Shown one piece after another: positions 11,314-22,493 of a stretch of 64,000 nucleotides of DNA. This stretch comes from Sialis fuliginosa (taxonomy: Eukaryota > Arthropoda > Insecta > Megaloptera > Sialidae): the NCBI GenBank assembly GCA_961205875.1, contig OY540819.1:7938501-8002500 (forward strand), written 5' to 3'. The position numbers and the translations under genes were made by a program. The notes beneath the pieces are model-generated. The model was given only the letters and a program-made list of their open reading frames with translations, had not been told where the DNA came from and ran no database searches. The number at the start of each line of letters is the position of its first letter. The first letter of the stretch is position 1.

Positions 11314-11915
11314 GGGTCGAGCGGGGTAAATAAGAAACACCAAAAAAATGGGGTAAACGTGAAACAAGCTTGCAACTAAAAACTAATTTGTTTATAGGAG
11401 AATTATAAAAACTGACATCATCATTAAAGGTTTGTTAAAGCGACCTGAAAATATGAATCGCCTAATAAGTGATGTGTCACCCCTCCCTTTGTCAATGTCT
11501 GTTAGTCAATGTCAAAATTTGTCAATTAAATTTTAATTCTTTGCACATAACTTTCTGTATAGCTCAGATTAATTAAAGTTACAATTTTACATTGATATGC
11601 CACAAAGAAGATAAATCAAAGTTGCATTTGTAGCTTTTCTTTTAATTTTTCGAGAAATATTTTCCACTAGAGGTCTGTTTTACTTTTTCCCTTACCTGTT
11701 TCACTTTTTCCCAAATTAGAGGTTAAAAATGAAACACACTTTTTTCATTTTTAAAGTCCGTGTTGTATCCTACAGTTCAAATGACCTATATAAGCATTTA
11801 AAATGGTTATTCATAAGCACATCTAGTAGAAAAAATTTAAGTATGAATTTGTATCGATAACTGTCAAAAAACATGAAAGATTTGTATTTTGTTTCACTTT
11901 TACCCCAGTTGACCC
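11314..11915. mobile_element. TIR element (GGGTC...GGGGTAAA...GAAAC ends)
   Basis: The left end GGGTCGAGCGGGGTAAA pairs imperfectly with the right end (reverse reads GGGTCAACTGGGGTAAAAG), both continuing into GTGAAAC or AAGAAAC. Internal TTTCACTTTTTCCC motifs near 11690-11715 and GGGGTAAACGTGAAAC near 11350 are related subterminal repeats. It begins only 36 bp after the previous element. No exact target duplication could be read. Confidence 0.6.
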
Positions 11916-12401
11916 ATTATATGTTTTTTATAATATCAAGAAAGTGTATGAATATACTTTATACATATATATTTATATTTTAGAACGTCACTATTATTAT
12001 ATTATTTTTATATAATATATTTTAGTATGAATTTATTTTAATTTTTGTATACAGCCTGTCTGTTATGCGACATTTGAAAATATTTGAAATATCCTTTACA
12101 AATTCTATAAATGAAATGACTGAGGCGATGACTCAGTAACAATGACTGTATTGAAGCGATGTTGAAATCTGCTCGTTTTAAAACGGCAAGTGTGATACAA
12201 AAGAGTCTGTCTCCTCCGACGCTCCAGCATTCGCGTTAAAGGACAATGGGTACTTGAAATGCCGCATGTTCGAACCCCCACACACTATTATATAATATAC
12301 ATACAAGAATAACTACAGGCTGATTTTAACGGTTGAAAAATAAAATAAAATCAATTGAGACAATATATACATAATTGAATTTCTTAATATCAATCATTTT
12401 T

Positions 12402-12796
12402 AGGGTTCCGAAGAAACCCTATTAATCTCACTCACCTCCAGTAAAATATGTATCTACAATTTTTTTGAAAAAATAATTCTTCAGAGGGGGCGCGAAGGGG
12501 CTAAAGCCAGACAAAAAAATATTTTTTTACCAAGACATTTGGCACGTCAAAATGTATAACAAAAACCAGTAGAATTTGACCCATTTTCTTATTTTTTTCT
12601 AAATCAAAAATGGCGCCTGCAAGGGGCTTTAAAGCAAATTCAAAAAAAAAAAAAAAAAATGTATACCAAAACATGTGGGATGTCGAAATGTAGATCTCAA
12701 TTAGTAGAATATGACCTTATTTTTTTTCTAACTCAAAAATGTACCTGTGGCTCGAATCCAAACAGTCCACGTAGTATATACGTACTTCGGAACCTT
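12402..12796. mobile_element. TIR-like repeat with TAGGGTTCCGAAG ends
   Basis: Left TAGGGTTCCGAAG faces right CTTCGGAACCTTTA. Internal segments such as TTTGGCACGTCAAAATGTATA, GATGTCGAAATGTAGATCTCAATTAGTAGAAT and GGCGCCTGCAAG recur in inverted, rearranged form at 39900-40135. No target duplication resolved. Confidence 0.5.
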
Positions 12797-13100
12797 TATG
12801 GCATACACTCGTGTATGTCTTGATCAAATTGTTATAATATTGTTGGGTAATTTGGGGTAATATCGTATTTTTAGGTATATTCAATATTCAAACATTGATA
12901 ACTATGTTTATATTATTATATTTTATAGAATAATTATTCCGCAACTCTAGATACTGTACAATTTGCCAACCCCTAACTACACATCTGAATAGAGTACATG
13001 TATCGCACAGTTTTGGAGCCTCTGCTATAACCCACACATGAATGCATCTACAATTCCACGAAAAGAATCGGAATAATATAAATACAATATATCAATAACA
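12797..13100. other. Unassigned AT-rich tract
   Basis: Nothing recognised. It leads directly into the tandem duplication. Confidence 0.4.
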
Positions 13101-13322
13101 CACACCGATATTCCAGAACCTCGGTTCCGTGAATCTCTATAATATAAACGCGTGATCCCGTTTTAATGTCACTGCCCCCCCCCCCCCCTCCCATAGTGAG
13201 GGCCCCGCGCACACACCGATATTCCAGAACCTCGATTCCGTGAATCTCTATAATATAAACGCGTGATACCGTTTTAATGTCACTGCCCCCCCCCCCCCCC
13301 TCCCATAGTGAGGGCCCCGCGC
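13101..13322 (+). repeat. Two-copy tandem duplication (about 111 bp) containing poly-C
   Basis: Two nearly identical units run from CACACCGATATTCCAG to GGGCCCCGCGC. Each contains CGCGTGAT, a run of about 15-16 C and CCCATAGTGAGGG. They differ by two or three substitutions and one C in the run, so the duplication is recent. The units are far richer in GC than the surrounding DNA. Confidence 0.9.
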
Positions 13323-13733
13323 GCTCTGGCAGACGTTCTGGAGCCTGGGACCACCACGTGTTTGTGTTTATGCAACCGGGTGTATTTTTGGAATCTTCTT
13401 CCTCAAGTAAAAAAAACCTTCACGATGTACGTTTGTATGTATGTAGTTGTTATTAGTGGATAATTTTAGAGCAAGCATGTGCAATATTTATGCTGAATTA
13501 TATTTTTCAATAATTGAAAGTTTAAATTATTAATTTCAATAATAATTAACTTGCTTTCAAAACCGACCCCGTTTTAAACCCATCAGTCAAAATTATTGGT
13601 GCAGTTTTGTTTTTACTATTATTATTTCTTTAATTTTGGAGAGAAGTAGAACATTGTAAGAAGGGGTGAAGAAAGAAGAGGGAGAAAACCCCTCGTAGAC
13701 GTTGCCGATTTCTATATACTGTTTAGTTTAATG

Positions 13734-14013
13734 CAGTATTCTTTAAACTTTTTTGACTCACCCTTAAAAAAATAAATCATAAAATAATATGCAAAGTAAG
13801 TTATAAAAGCAGGAAAACTTACACATATGTAGCTATTTTACGCACACTATTTCTTGGAATGCATTAATTTTCAAATATATTAAATGTATCTTTATATTTT
13901 TTAAATAAAAACACTAGTCAACTAGTGTGGATGCTTTATATTATTTTTTTTCGAAATTTCATTTTGACTCGCGGAACTCTGGAGTTTCGCGGAACACAGT
14001 TTGAAGATCACTG
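13734..14013. mobile_element. hAT-like MITE (CAGT...TTTAAACT ends)
   Basis: Left CAGTATTCTTTAAACTTTTT and right (reverse) CAGTGATCTTCAAACTGTG are related, decayed TIRs of the common hAT type. The flanking 8-bp duplication GTTTAATG (13726-13733, 14014-14021) is exact. Length 280 bp, no coding frame. Confidence 0.85.
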
Positions 14014-14275
14014 GTTTAATGTGTGCTAATTTTGTCTGTAAAGAGCACAATTTGCATAAAATGTTCCAATTAAAGCTAGAATAAAATATTTGTTTACGTT
14101 TATTATTTTTATAAATTACCTTATTTTCTATTTAATTTCATATAAACTATGGGTCTAAATTCTAAAAGGAACCGGAGGGCATTATTGGGTGGGAAAATGA
14201 AAAATCGGTCCAAGGTAAACCTGTATGGACCTCCATATACATATCAAATAAATAATTTGGGGTATAGCACATACA

Positions 14276-14488
14276 CTGAAAGAAATATCGTTAATTAATA
14301 TTATGAAACACATGCAATAACTATGAATTCATAGTAATAATAAAGAAATACTTTATATTAAAATAAAAATTCATTACTTTTTTACTTTTAATGAATTTTT
14401 ACTTTAATATGAAGTATTTCTTCATTATTACTATGAATTCATGGTTGTTGAATGCGTTTCATAATATTAATGAATGGTATTTCTTGTG
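14276..14488. repeat. Foldback element, arms about 100 bp
   Basis: The region is almost entirely a hairpin. GAAAGAAATATCGTTAATTA...TATGAATTCATAG...AAATTCATT on the left pairs with the reverse of its right half around a centre near 14385. It could be a MITE or an extruding palindrome. No clear target duplication. Confidence 0.75.
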
Positions 14489-14517
14489 ATAACTTCAATT
14501 AAACTATACCTGCTATA

Positions 14518-15084
14518 TGGGCAAATCCACAGGGGAAACGGCAATAGTGCACGTGTGGGAATGTATATTACCCACCCATAAGTACACGAACTCAAAGTAT
14601 ACTTTATTGTGGATGTAAACATGGAGTTACAAGTCGATTGCTTGATTCATATAAAAACTGCAGCACAATTTGCATTGAAAAATCGGTTATTTTCACGTTT
14701 TCAGAATGGAACTTGTAAAAAAAGAAAAATTCATACCACCGCAATTTTCTCAGATTCAAACCAATGAATCTGAAATTTTTACTGGGCATGTTTTTTGGTA
14801 CAATGAACCTTTTCCCGGAGTTTCAAAGGCGCACACCTCTTACATTTCATATGCGCGATTGTTTTATCCAGCGAACGGCAATTTCAGCGTTTTTTATTTG
14901 GTTTATTTGCTGTAACTTTTGGAACATCCGAAGCACACTCCTGAAATTGAGACCAATTATTCTTCTCTTTGTTACGAAGATTTTGAGACGACATAGAAGA
15001 GTGTGCGTTCAATGCTCCATTTTGAAGAAGCATTTGAGTATTTTAATTTAAAGCTAATGCGGCCACGTTCTGTGGATTTGCCCA
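14518..15084. mobile_element. TIR element with TGGGCAAATCCACAG ends
   Basis: TGGGCAAATCCACAG and its exact inverse end the element, with TATA outside both ends. The interior (14600-15055) is less AT-rich than its surroundings and carries overlapping 61-95-codon frames on both strands that I do not recognise. A 14-bp direct repeat CTATACCTGCTATA lies at 14504-14517 and again at 15176-15189, so a larger unit (14518-15175) may be what was inserted. Confidence 0.65.
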
Positions 15085-15091
15085 TATACAA

Positions 15092-15175
15092 GTCATGAGG
15101 CTTCCGCGGATCTTGGCTTCAACATTGGCCGATAACACGACCAAATCAACGTGGCTTACACCCAGAAGCCAAGAT
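15092..15175. repeat. Short GC-richer hairpin repeat
   Basis: GATCTTGGCTTC and its inverse GAAGCCAAGATC (12 bp, perfect) bracket TTGGCCGATAACACGACCAAATC and CGTGGCTTACACCCA. A diverged relative at 32970-33032 keeps CAACGTGGCTTACACCCAGAAGCC and CCGCGG(A)AGCCTC. Class unknown. Confidence 0.55.
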
Positions 15176-15189
15176 CTATACCTGCTATA

Positions 15190-16029
15190 GACCAAAAAAT
15201 TAACTAAATCAAATAATGTTAGTGTATTGTCGGCTGGATTGATCTTTTTCCCATTGTTCAGTGGTCTTCTATGTATACAGTTAACTCCTAGTGGCTCTCA
15301 TATAAAGAAACAATAAGCTGATAAAGTTCAAATGCTACCAACACATAAACAATTAATAATTACCAAATGAATTTATTAGCCGAGAGGTACGTGACGTCTT
15401 CCTATAGACATAATTATAAAATATGCTTGGGTCATCGTCGTATTTTAAAATGCAAGGTAGTTGAGTTGTCAAGAATGAAAGGTGTCCATTCATCTGTTCA
15501 AATTAGACAGGTAGGTTTGAATAGGCTGATGATGGTACTGTTGTTGGTATAATATTGTGATTGTTGTTGGATATGTGCGTTCTTCAGGCAGGAATCTGAA
15601 ATAGTAGCTGCATCATGAATCATTCAGAGTGGTTTATTGATAAAAAATCTATTACATAAAGTGGCAGTGGCATGAAATAAATTTTTCATAATTTATATAT
15701 ATTTTAAATTGCAGAAATTTTGGTATTCACACAAAAATATATAGCATCTACAGAAAAAGAACTGTTTAAAATTACTTTTTCATAAATCTATCATTAAAAA
15801 ATAATAATTAAAATAGGTTAAAAATTTGAAAAACCAATTTTTCTCTATTGTTTTTTGTCTTTATTGTAACTACGCCACTGATCTATGTTTAAGAATCACA
15901 TCACTTCTTCGTATGGAATTCATATTATTATTATTAACCGATCATATGTATTTTTATTGAACTCAACTAGATTTTTAATTTTTTTTATTATGAAGCAGTG
16001 GTTTAAAAACATATAAGCAGGTTCCATAA
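15190..16029. other. Unassigned AT-rich tract
   Basis: No gene or element recognised. A 61-codon frame at 15367 has no supporting features. Confidence 0.4.
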
Positions 16030-16420
16030 ATAAGTACTACGGGCTTCAGAAGTTGTCTGCCAATGTAAAGGTCAGAATCGCTTACAACAGATTCAAAAAT
16101 ATTAAGACAAACATCATTTTAAATAAAAATACAAGTAAACACATCCATTTCATTAATTAATTTTATATCAAGTTTAACATAACTAAAATTTGGAATATAA
16201 AATATTTATTGCCATAAAATTTACTTATACAATTTTCAATAGATTATATAATAATTTAATCGCACAAATAGAGTAGTATGGGTTTCAAATTAACTGTCTT
16301 TGTTTGGTACATGGAAAAATGATATAAATATTATAATAATCAAATGAGGGAAGCCTACTAAGTTTGTGATAAGCTAATTTCAAAGAAAACTGGACGGCCA
16401 TTTCTGCATTTTACTATACA
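16030..16420 (+). repeat. Dispersed repeat (GGGCTTCAGAAG family), copy 1
   Basis: GGGCTTCAGAAGTTGTCTGCCA, AAGGTCAGAATCGCT and ATTAAGACAAACATCAT, then a long AT-rich body to AAACTGG...TTCTGCAT, recur in order at 61206-61556. Only one line of the family is seen at each site, and termini were not resolved. Confidence 0.7.
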
Positions 16421-16559
16421 TACTACATTTTCACATTTTATGAACACTGGAATATTCACTAATAGCTTATGGATACATTGTTGAACCACTATAATAGTCG
16501 AGTTACTAAAGAGTTTGTAAGAAGTAATGCAAGTCCGTGGTTACTTAAATGTTAAGTAC

Positions 16560-16790
16560 TTCTGTTTTACATTAAATCATACGGACGTTTTGCGATTTAT
16601 TTCGATCCGCGGTTGATTGAAGCGGAGCGGAAGACAACAAAGCTGCGGAAACGGGCTCACTGGATCCGGCAGTGAGATTTATTTATTATCTTACTCGCCT
16701 TTGCCCGTTCACTCGACCGTTGACAGATTTCTCACTATCTGCACATTTGCATCTAGGATCTATTTACAGCATCACTTACACACACTAGCC
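16560..16790. other. GC-richer unassigned islet
   Basis: CGATCCGCGGTTGATTGAAGCGGAGCGGAAG and the following 150 bp stand out from the AT-rich background and do not recur in the window. A 69-codon frame from 16617 lacks an ATG start. Could be an exon or regulatory sequence; nothing decisive. Confidence 0.25.
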
Positions 16791-16844
16791 AGAGATAAAT
16801 GGATACTTCCATTTATGAATTTATAGATGTATAAGACATTCAGG

Positions 16845-17163
16845 TGTCCGGTATTATAAAGGAGCTCGCAAATTTGCTAGCTTGCAAGCACTCTCAAATG
16901 GGGTATTAATTTTGTACTAGTATCTATGGAATTTAGAGCAGTGACACTTCAACTAATTGTAAGTGTAACACAGTTGGCATCTTTCACCGTACAAAATAAT
17001 TTTCATTATATCACCACTGTTTTAATACCGTTGGTGTTTACCTACAACGCGTGCGCGAAACTTGTCAAAGTCTTCAACAAACTCCAAAAGAACTGTCATA
17101 TAAGTTTGATATCTCATTTGAAAGTGCTTGCAAGCATATTTGTGAGCTTCTTTATAATACCGG
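16845..17163. mobile_element. PIF/Harbinger-like MITE, copy 2
   Basis: Same family as 1663 and 36549. The left end TGTCCGGTATTATAAAGGAG is intact. The right end has decayed (GAGCTTCTTTATAATACCGG then TTAA), and the terminal ACA is lost. The central frame is open here from 16926 for 84 codons, running out through the right end. Confidence 0.75.
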
Positions 17164-17393
17164 TTAAGAAAGTAAATTAACAATTCAATTGATTAGATTT
17201 ATTTCAGAAAAAAAATTTTTTTAATAGGTCTCATTCACAAAGTATATACCTTTTTTTAATGTTGTGCATTTTATACATTTTTATAACATACGTCATTTTT
17301 GTAATAAATTGCTGTATTTCGACTGATGTTTTTTCATAGTAAAACGTCTAATAGACAAATATATTAATAGTTGATAATTATATTAATTATTAC

Positions 17394-17681
17394 TAGAGAT
17401 TGGAAAAATAGTTTTTCAACTATTGCGTAAATATACATTTTGTAATTTTTATTACATATCTCCACCGTTTTCAGAAATCTGGTTTGATTGAACACAATTT
17501 GAAATCAACTATTTGCAATTACCTTTCCAACTATTTTTAAACTATTTGCGACACTTTTTGCTGCTTCGTTTGCACTAATTATTATTAAATCGTAAAAAAA
17601 AACTATTTACCAACTATTTTCCGAAAAAAAATCAACTAGTAACTATTTCATTGAAAATAACAACTATTTTTCCAATCTCTA
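17394..17681 (+). mobile_element. hAT-like MITE (TAGAGATTGG family), copy 2
   Basis: TIRs TAGAGATTGGAAAAATAGTT and inverse. The exact 8-bp duplication ATTATTAC lies at 17386-17393 and 17682-17689. The interior is nearly identical to copies at 7073 (inverted) and 19164, so the family moved fairly recently. Confidence 0.9.
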
Positions 17682-17689
17682 ATTATTAC

Positions 17690-18361
17690 ATTTGAATAAG
17701 AAACATCTTTGGCCTATTCTACAAGTTTGTCTTCGTATTTGTTATATTATTGTTTCTACGACAATAGTTGTGCTTTTTTAATAGTAAGCATTTTGTACAC
17801 TCGAACGTAAATTTTAATACTTTGCACTGAGTTATTAAAATATTAATGTTTTGATATTTTTAATGTGATTTTTTGATGATTATTACATAATTTGGATGTA
17901 TTTATTATATTTTTTGTGATTTTTTATATTTTAACCTAACCGAAAGTAACCAACCTTAATTTTATGTGATGGTAATAGAAGTTTTTTTTTTCTGTTGAAC
18001 TTATGAAGTTATAATTATAAATATCAAATATACCGTTTTATGAAAACTTCAATAAGTTTATAAACTATCTAAAATCAAATGTTGTTATGATTTTCCTTTC
18101 CTAATAGGTACTTTTATGTTTAAGCTTTACGCTTTACCTAATCTGACAGATTTCATGAAAACGATGTCTGAAAAATGTGTATTCCAAAATGTATTTTTCC
18201 AAGAAGGTACACGTATAAAGTTTGAATTTTGATGAGACGAGGAGACTTAACTTTTAAGTCTCGGTTTAAAGGAATTGTCAATAATTATAATTAATACTTC
18301 AACACGATTTTAGGTTTCTTGACACAATGTAACAATATAATATTTATCATATTTAAATTTA
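17690..18361. other. Unassigned AT-rich tract
   Basis: Nothing recognised. GAGACGAGGAGACTTAAC near 18235 resembles GAGACGAGA pieces near 1235 and 37056, a weak repeat. Confidence 0.4.
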
Positions 18362-18640
18362 AAAAACATCTGCCAAGTAAATGCACAGTGCTTCTTCGTG
18401 CTAAATTCACCAAAGGTAATTAATTATTGAACAATTTAAATAAAAACCAATAAAGTGTTCAGATAAAAATCATTTAATTTTTATACAATTTTACTAAAAA
18501 ATATTATTTCGAATTTTTTCTTAAGACGCACCTGATTATATTTTCGTATATTTTTAATTTTTTGACAATTTCAATCTAAATCTAAAATTAAAATGTCAAA
18601 ATGACATTTAAAACGTCAAAATGACATTTAATATATCGAA
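18362..18640 (+). repeat. Dispersed family with ACATCTGCCAAGTAAATGC head, 5' part
   Basis: Starts at AACATCTGCCAAGTAAATGC and CAGTGCTTC and runs to the ATGTCAAAATGACATTTAA palindromic repeats. Copies are at 35571, 43217 (head lost), 61680 (longest) and 63658. The downstream (ACAG)n part is absent here. Confidence 0.75.
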
Positions 18641-18860
18641 TATCTTGCCTCACTTCAAGTCAAGATCTAGTTACAAGAAATCCATTTGAAATTAATTTCT
18701 ATAACATATATTATTATTAATATTTCCAAGTGATATCTATAAAACCATTAAATTGTTTATGTTAGGTAAAATTATACATATGTAGGTATGTACCAAAATT
18801 TAAAAAAAACTAACACTAATCTTTCTTCCACCTGCTTCACCTTGTTCCTGTGTGATTGAT

Positions 18861-18969
18861 CACAGTGTTTACACGTGCTCAGAATTATCTGAATCACATT
18901 TGTACAACACACGCATATGTACACATACTAATCGTGTTGACGAATTCTGTGTCGTGTGTAAACACGGTG
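18861..18969. mobile_element. Very short TIR element (CAC-GTGTTTACAC ends)
   Basis: Left CACAGTGTTTACACG pairs with the inverse of the right CGTGTGTAAACACGGTG. ATTGAT sits on both sides (18855-18860, 18970-18975). At 109 bp it is among the smallest elements here. Superfamily uncertain, since a 6-bp duplication is unusual. Confidence 0.6.
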
Positions 18970-19163
18970 ATTGATGAGCGGAGACAGGTACTAACTACTA
19001 ACTTGTTCCCAGGAGTACCACGATGTTGAGTCTGCGATAACATTGGTTTTCTAGTTTGCAGAAAATTTCCAGATAGTGTATACTTCTAATTCTGTACGGA
19101 GAAAAATATTTCATAACAATTCACTCAATTAGTAAGTTTGAACTTACTACGTCTATTAATAAG

Positions 19164-19452
19164 TAGAGATTGGAAAAATAATTTTTCAACTATTGCGTAA
19201 AAATGCATTTATTGTAATTTTTATTACATATCTCCACCGTATTCAGAAAACTGGTTTGATTGAACACAATTTGAAATCAACTATTTGCAACTACCTTTCC
19301 AACTATTTTAAAACTATTTGCGACAATTTTTATTGCTTCGTTTGCACTAATTATTATTAAATCGTAAAAAAACTATTTACCAACTATTTTCCGAAAAAAA
19401 ATTCAACTGGTGATTATTTCATTGAAAATAACAACTATTTTTCCAATCTCTA
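19164..19452 (+). mobile_element. hAT-like MITE (TAGAGATTGG family), copy 3
   Basis: TIRs TAGAGATTGGAAAAATAATT and inverse of TTTTTCCAATCTCTA. Exact 8-bp duplication TTAATAAG at 19156-19163 and 19453-19460. Confidence 0.9.
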
Positions 19453-19554
19453 TTAATAAGATAAATTCTAAGAGAAATGTTTAAGAAATATTCCTATTGT
19501 TATAATGGAAATTTGTACATTGCAACATTGTTATTAATTAAGAAACAAAAAATA

Positions 19555-19665
19555 AGATACTGAAGAAGCCTTCATAAAACGAAACGTATGTATATATATA
19601 AATAATGTTATATCTTATATAAATTTATATAATGACCTAAAACCTCGAAATCAAAAATAAAAATT
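19555..19665 (+). other. Penelope-like end relic with hammerhead-like core
   Basis: CTGAAGA at 19560-19566 and CGAAACG at 19580-19586 are separated by 13 bases. They are followed by AAATAATGTTATA and ATGACCTAAAACCTCGAA, the same order as at 41635-41731. CUGANGA...GAAA is the hammerhead ribozyme core, which is known from Penelope-like retroelement ends. Helices I and III are not resolved, and stem II is very weak here, so activity is not claimed. Confidence 0.35.
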
Positions 19666-19715
19666 TATTAAAAATGGTAATTTTCATAAATTCGACATAC
19701 TTCCGTTTATATATT

Positions 19716-20545
19716 ACTAGCTGGGCCCACGCGGCTTCGCTCGCGTAGACTACGGAATTATTGTTTAGGATTTTTGAAAAATATAGTTTAATTAATTAAG
19801 TACAAACACGATTAGTTATTATTGTAATAATAATTTATCAATACCTAAATTACCTAACAAAAACGAATCAGAAGAAAAAAGTACAAATAATTTGTGTTCT
19901 GTTTAAATTTAAATGTTAATTATTGAAAACAAAATTAACTCAAACGTCAGCCGAGGGACTCCGAATATCTACCGAACGTAAGCGAATCCAGTCTGATGTA
20001 CATCGCTTCGATGCGGCACGACACCATACATTTAAAATGTTACCTTTATAAATATATTTTAAGATATTTTCTAAACTATACGACCAAATTGGATGCTGTA
20101 AATGGCAAACTATATCTACATTAAGTACTTATGACGATGAAATCATTTATTTCGATAAGGATTAATGTTTTGCAGGTCATAAGTCCATGTAAACAAAACC
20201 CAAATATTTTATGTTTTTTTTGTAACATAAAAGCAGTCATTGTGGCTTAAATATAAAAGTTAGACATATCGTGTCGCTGACTTAATTGTAGAACTTTTGA
20301 TTCTACACAATTCTTTAATACATTATTTTGTTCTATATTGAACGGTTTAGGCAGCGTATTACAAAACAGCGCGCCGACGGCAAAATTTTTTCCGACTTGA
20401 TTTACTATTATCGTCACTGCTTTGTTGTTATGTTACCTAACGTAAAAAAATATAGCCTATAACCTGGCCAGAGAACGTACCTATGAATTAAAAAAAAAAA
20501 CTCGTAAATCGGATAAGTGGTTCTCGAGTGATAAGGTAACTAACG

Positions 20546-20583
<38 letters not shown>

Positions 20584-20614
20584 GAGACGTTGAGCTTTAT
20601 ATATATTAAGGATT
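19716..20614 (+). repeat. (ACAG)n-ended dispersed family, fullest copy
   Basis: Starts ACTAGCTGGGCCCACGCGGC and TTCGCTCGCG, and ends AAATCGGATAAGTGGTTCTC, GAGTGATAAGG, an (ACAG)n run at about 20547-20582, AGAGAGACG and TTTATATATATTAAGGAT. About 900 bp, no long frame. Shorter copies are at 8525 (inverted), 28530 and 32340. Such families are widespread in arthropods. I infer a non-autonomous retroelement-like repeat without naming a clade. Confidence 0.8.
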
Positions 20615-22060
20615 ATATTGCTAGGTCACGAGCAAGGTATGTAAAGTACAAGGTAGCCTCAGTAGCTCGATGCGAGAGAGAGAAATACGTCATCTGGGAT
20701 GCCCAAATGTAGGGAGGGGGAATGATGTGCGAAAAGGGGAAAATACAAAAGTTCTAAGGCAACCTGTGTATTTACTAACCTTGGGTCACGTGTTACTAAA
20801 ATTATTATACAGTATGAATAGTAATTTTTGCGTACAGGATCGAAATCTATATATTATATAGTTTATAATTTGTTATACCAATAATAAATATACTATTAAT
20901 ATAATTTCTACACAATTGTAGTATTTATTGTATTGTCTTTTAATAAAAATTTTATGAATGAAATAATTTGTATAGCACTTAACAAATAATTCAACTTAAT
21001 TGAATTAATCATGGTAAATGATATTTACGAATGTAGTAAGAATTTCGTATTATAAAAATTACAATGGAGATTGGAAAAGTTAAAATGTTAAAACAAGAAA
21101 AACAAATTAAATTGAAAATGTCTTCTATTTTCTGTACAAAATTAACATCAATTTAGCATTTGCTATATATTATTTAAAAAAATTAAAATATCTATTGAAT
21201 ACCTACATCAAAACAGCAATATTTCATTCAATTTTACACATCATAACTAAAACCACATAGGTTTGACATTTGCATCAAATGAAACAAAATAAAACGTTCA
21301 CAGAGTCAGGAGATTATCCTCGCCACCCGCTGAGAAGTTTAAAAGGATTAGAAAGAATGGCCACACTTGTTTGTTAACTCGGTGAGAAATTGTTGTCACT
21401 ATGAATGTTAACACTTTCAAATATTTTACCAGGATTTGTCCAATATTGAATGTATTACAACTCACGACTTTAAATAAGTAGATTAAAATTAAACGTCTCT
21501 TTTTGTTGCTGTACAACTAACCGTGCCCACAAAAGAAATGTTAAACGGATGTTAAATTTGGGTGATGGGTAAATTTAAGTTGTAAATATTGTCAATAATT
21601 TTTTATGATAATTACTTCTTATTAGGGAATGTATTAAACAAAATAGTTATATTTTTATTTGACATTACTTTTTTACAAAGATTTCTTGCTGCCAAATTAG
21701 TAATGAAATTGAAAACTATGATCAATATTGATCAGTTCCTATATTCTTTATAATCAACTATAAGGAGTGTTTAATTGTAACTCATTTTAATAATATCGTA
21801 ATTTATAGTATAGTATTTATTTACATACAATTTAGTACAATTGAAAATTTAGTATCTACATATTATTCAACATTAATTGAAAGGTTACTCACCTTAAATT
21901 CTATATATGTATGTCCATCAGATATATTCACAGCTACCGTAATTAAAGAACAAACTTTTCATCAACAGAGCTGTATTGAGATATTTTTGTTAGTTTAATT
22001 TTATTTAAATTATTATTTTATAATATTTATTGACTACATAAAACGGTCGCAAATGATGAA
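20615..22060. other. Unassigned AT-rich tract
   Basis: No gene recognised. Frames at 20670-20861 and 21298-21516 (minus) carry no recognisable domain. Confidence 0.4.
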
Positions 22061-22071
22061 GAAGAAAAATA

Positions 22072-22372
22072 CTGTTTCTTTAAGACAATGCACCATCTCA
22101 CAAGGCTCACGTTACGACCGATAAATTGAAGGAATGAATTGGTTCCGCACCCACCGTATTCTCCTGACCTGACCCCTAATGACTACTACCCTTTTCCGAA
22201 ATTGAAAATGTGGCTCTCTGGCAAAACATTTTATTCTAATGAAGAGGTCGAGTTGGAAACAAACGCCTATTTTGAGGGACTTGACGCGAACCACTATAAG
22301 ACCGATATCGAAATGTTAGAGGACCGTTGGGATAAGTGCATTATTCTAGATGTAGATTATGTCGAAGAATAA
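22072..22372 (+). pseudogene. Mariner transposase, C-terminal relic
   Basis: A decayed copy of the DDE catalytic domain end of a mariner (DD34D) transposase, the enzyme that excises and inserts the transposon at TA. An upstream frame reads LFL-stop-DNAPSH, where DNA is the second catalytic Asp motif, then KAHVTTDKLKE and a stop at 22135. A shifted frame continues from 22139 with PHPPYSPDLTPNDYYPFPKL, where NDY carries the third Asp, then NEEVE and a C-terminal RWDKCI and DYVEE before TAA at 22370. The two Asp codons are about 31 codons apart rather than 34, so a small deletion accompanies the frameshift. The N-terminal DNA-binding region and first Asp are missing. It cannot make an active enzyme. 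Confidence 0.9.
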
Positions 22373-22493
22373 AAGAGTTTTGCCATTTAAAAAAATCGTT
22401 TTTTCATTGTTAGCAGGTATTGCAACTCATATTTTAATTTTTAGTAACGTATATTTAGTTCCATAAAACTTGACAATTCTATTAATACATGTA

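Noticed and set aside
12230-12290. GTTCGAACCCCCACAC resembles a tRNA T-arm (B box)
   Set aside because: No acceptor, D or anticodon arm fits around it, and no A box lies at the right distance.
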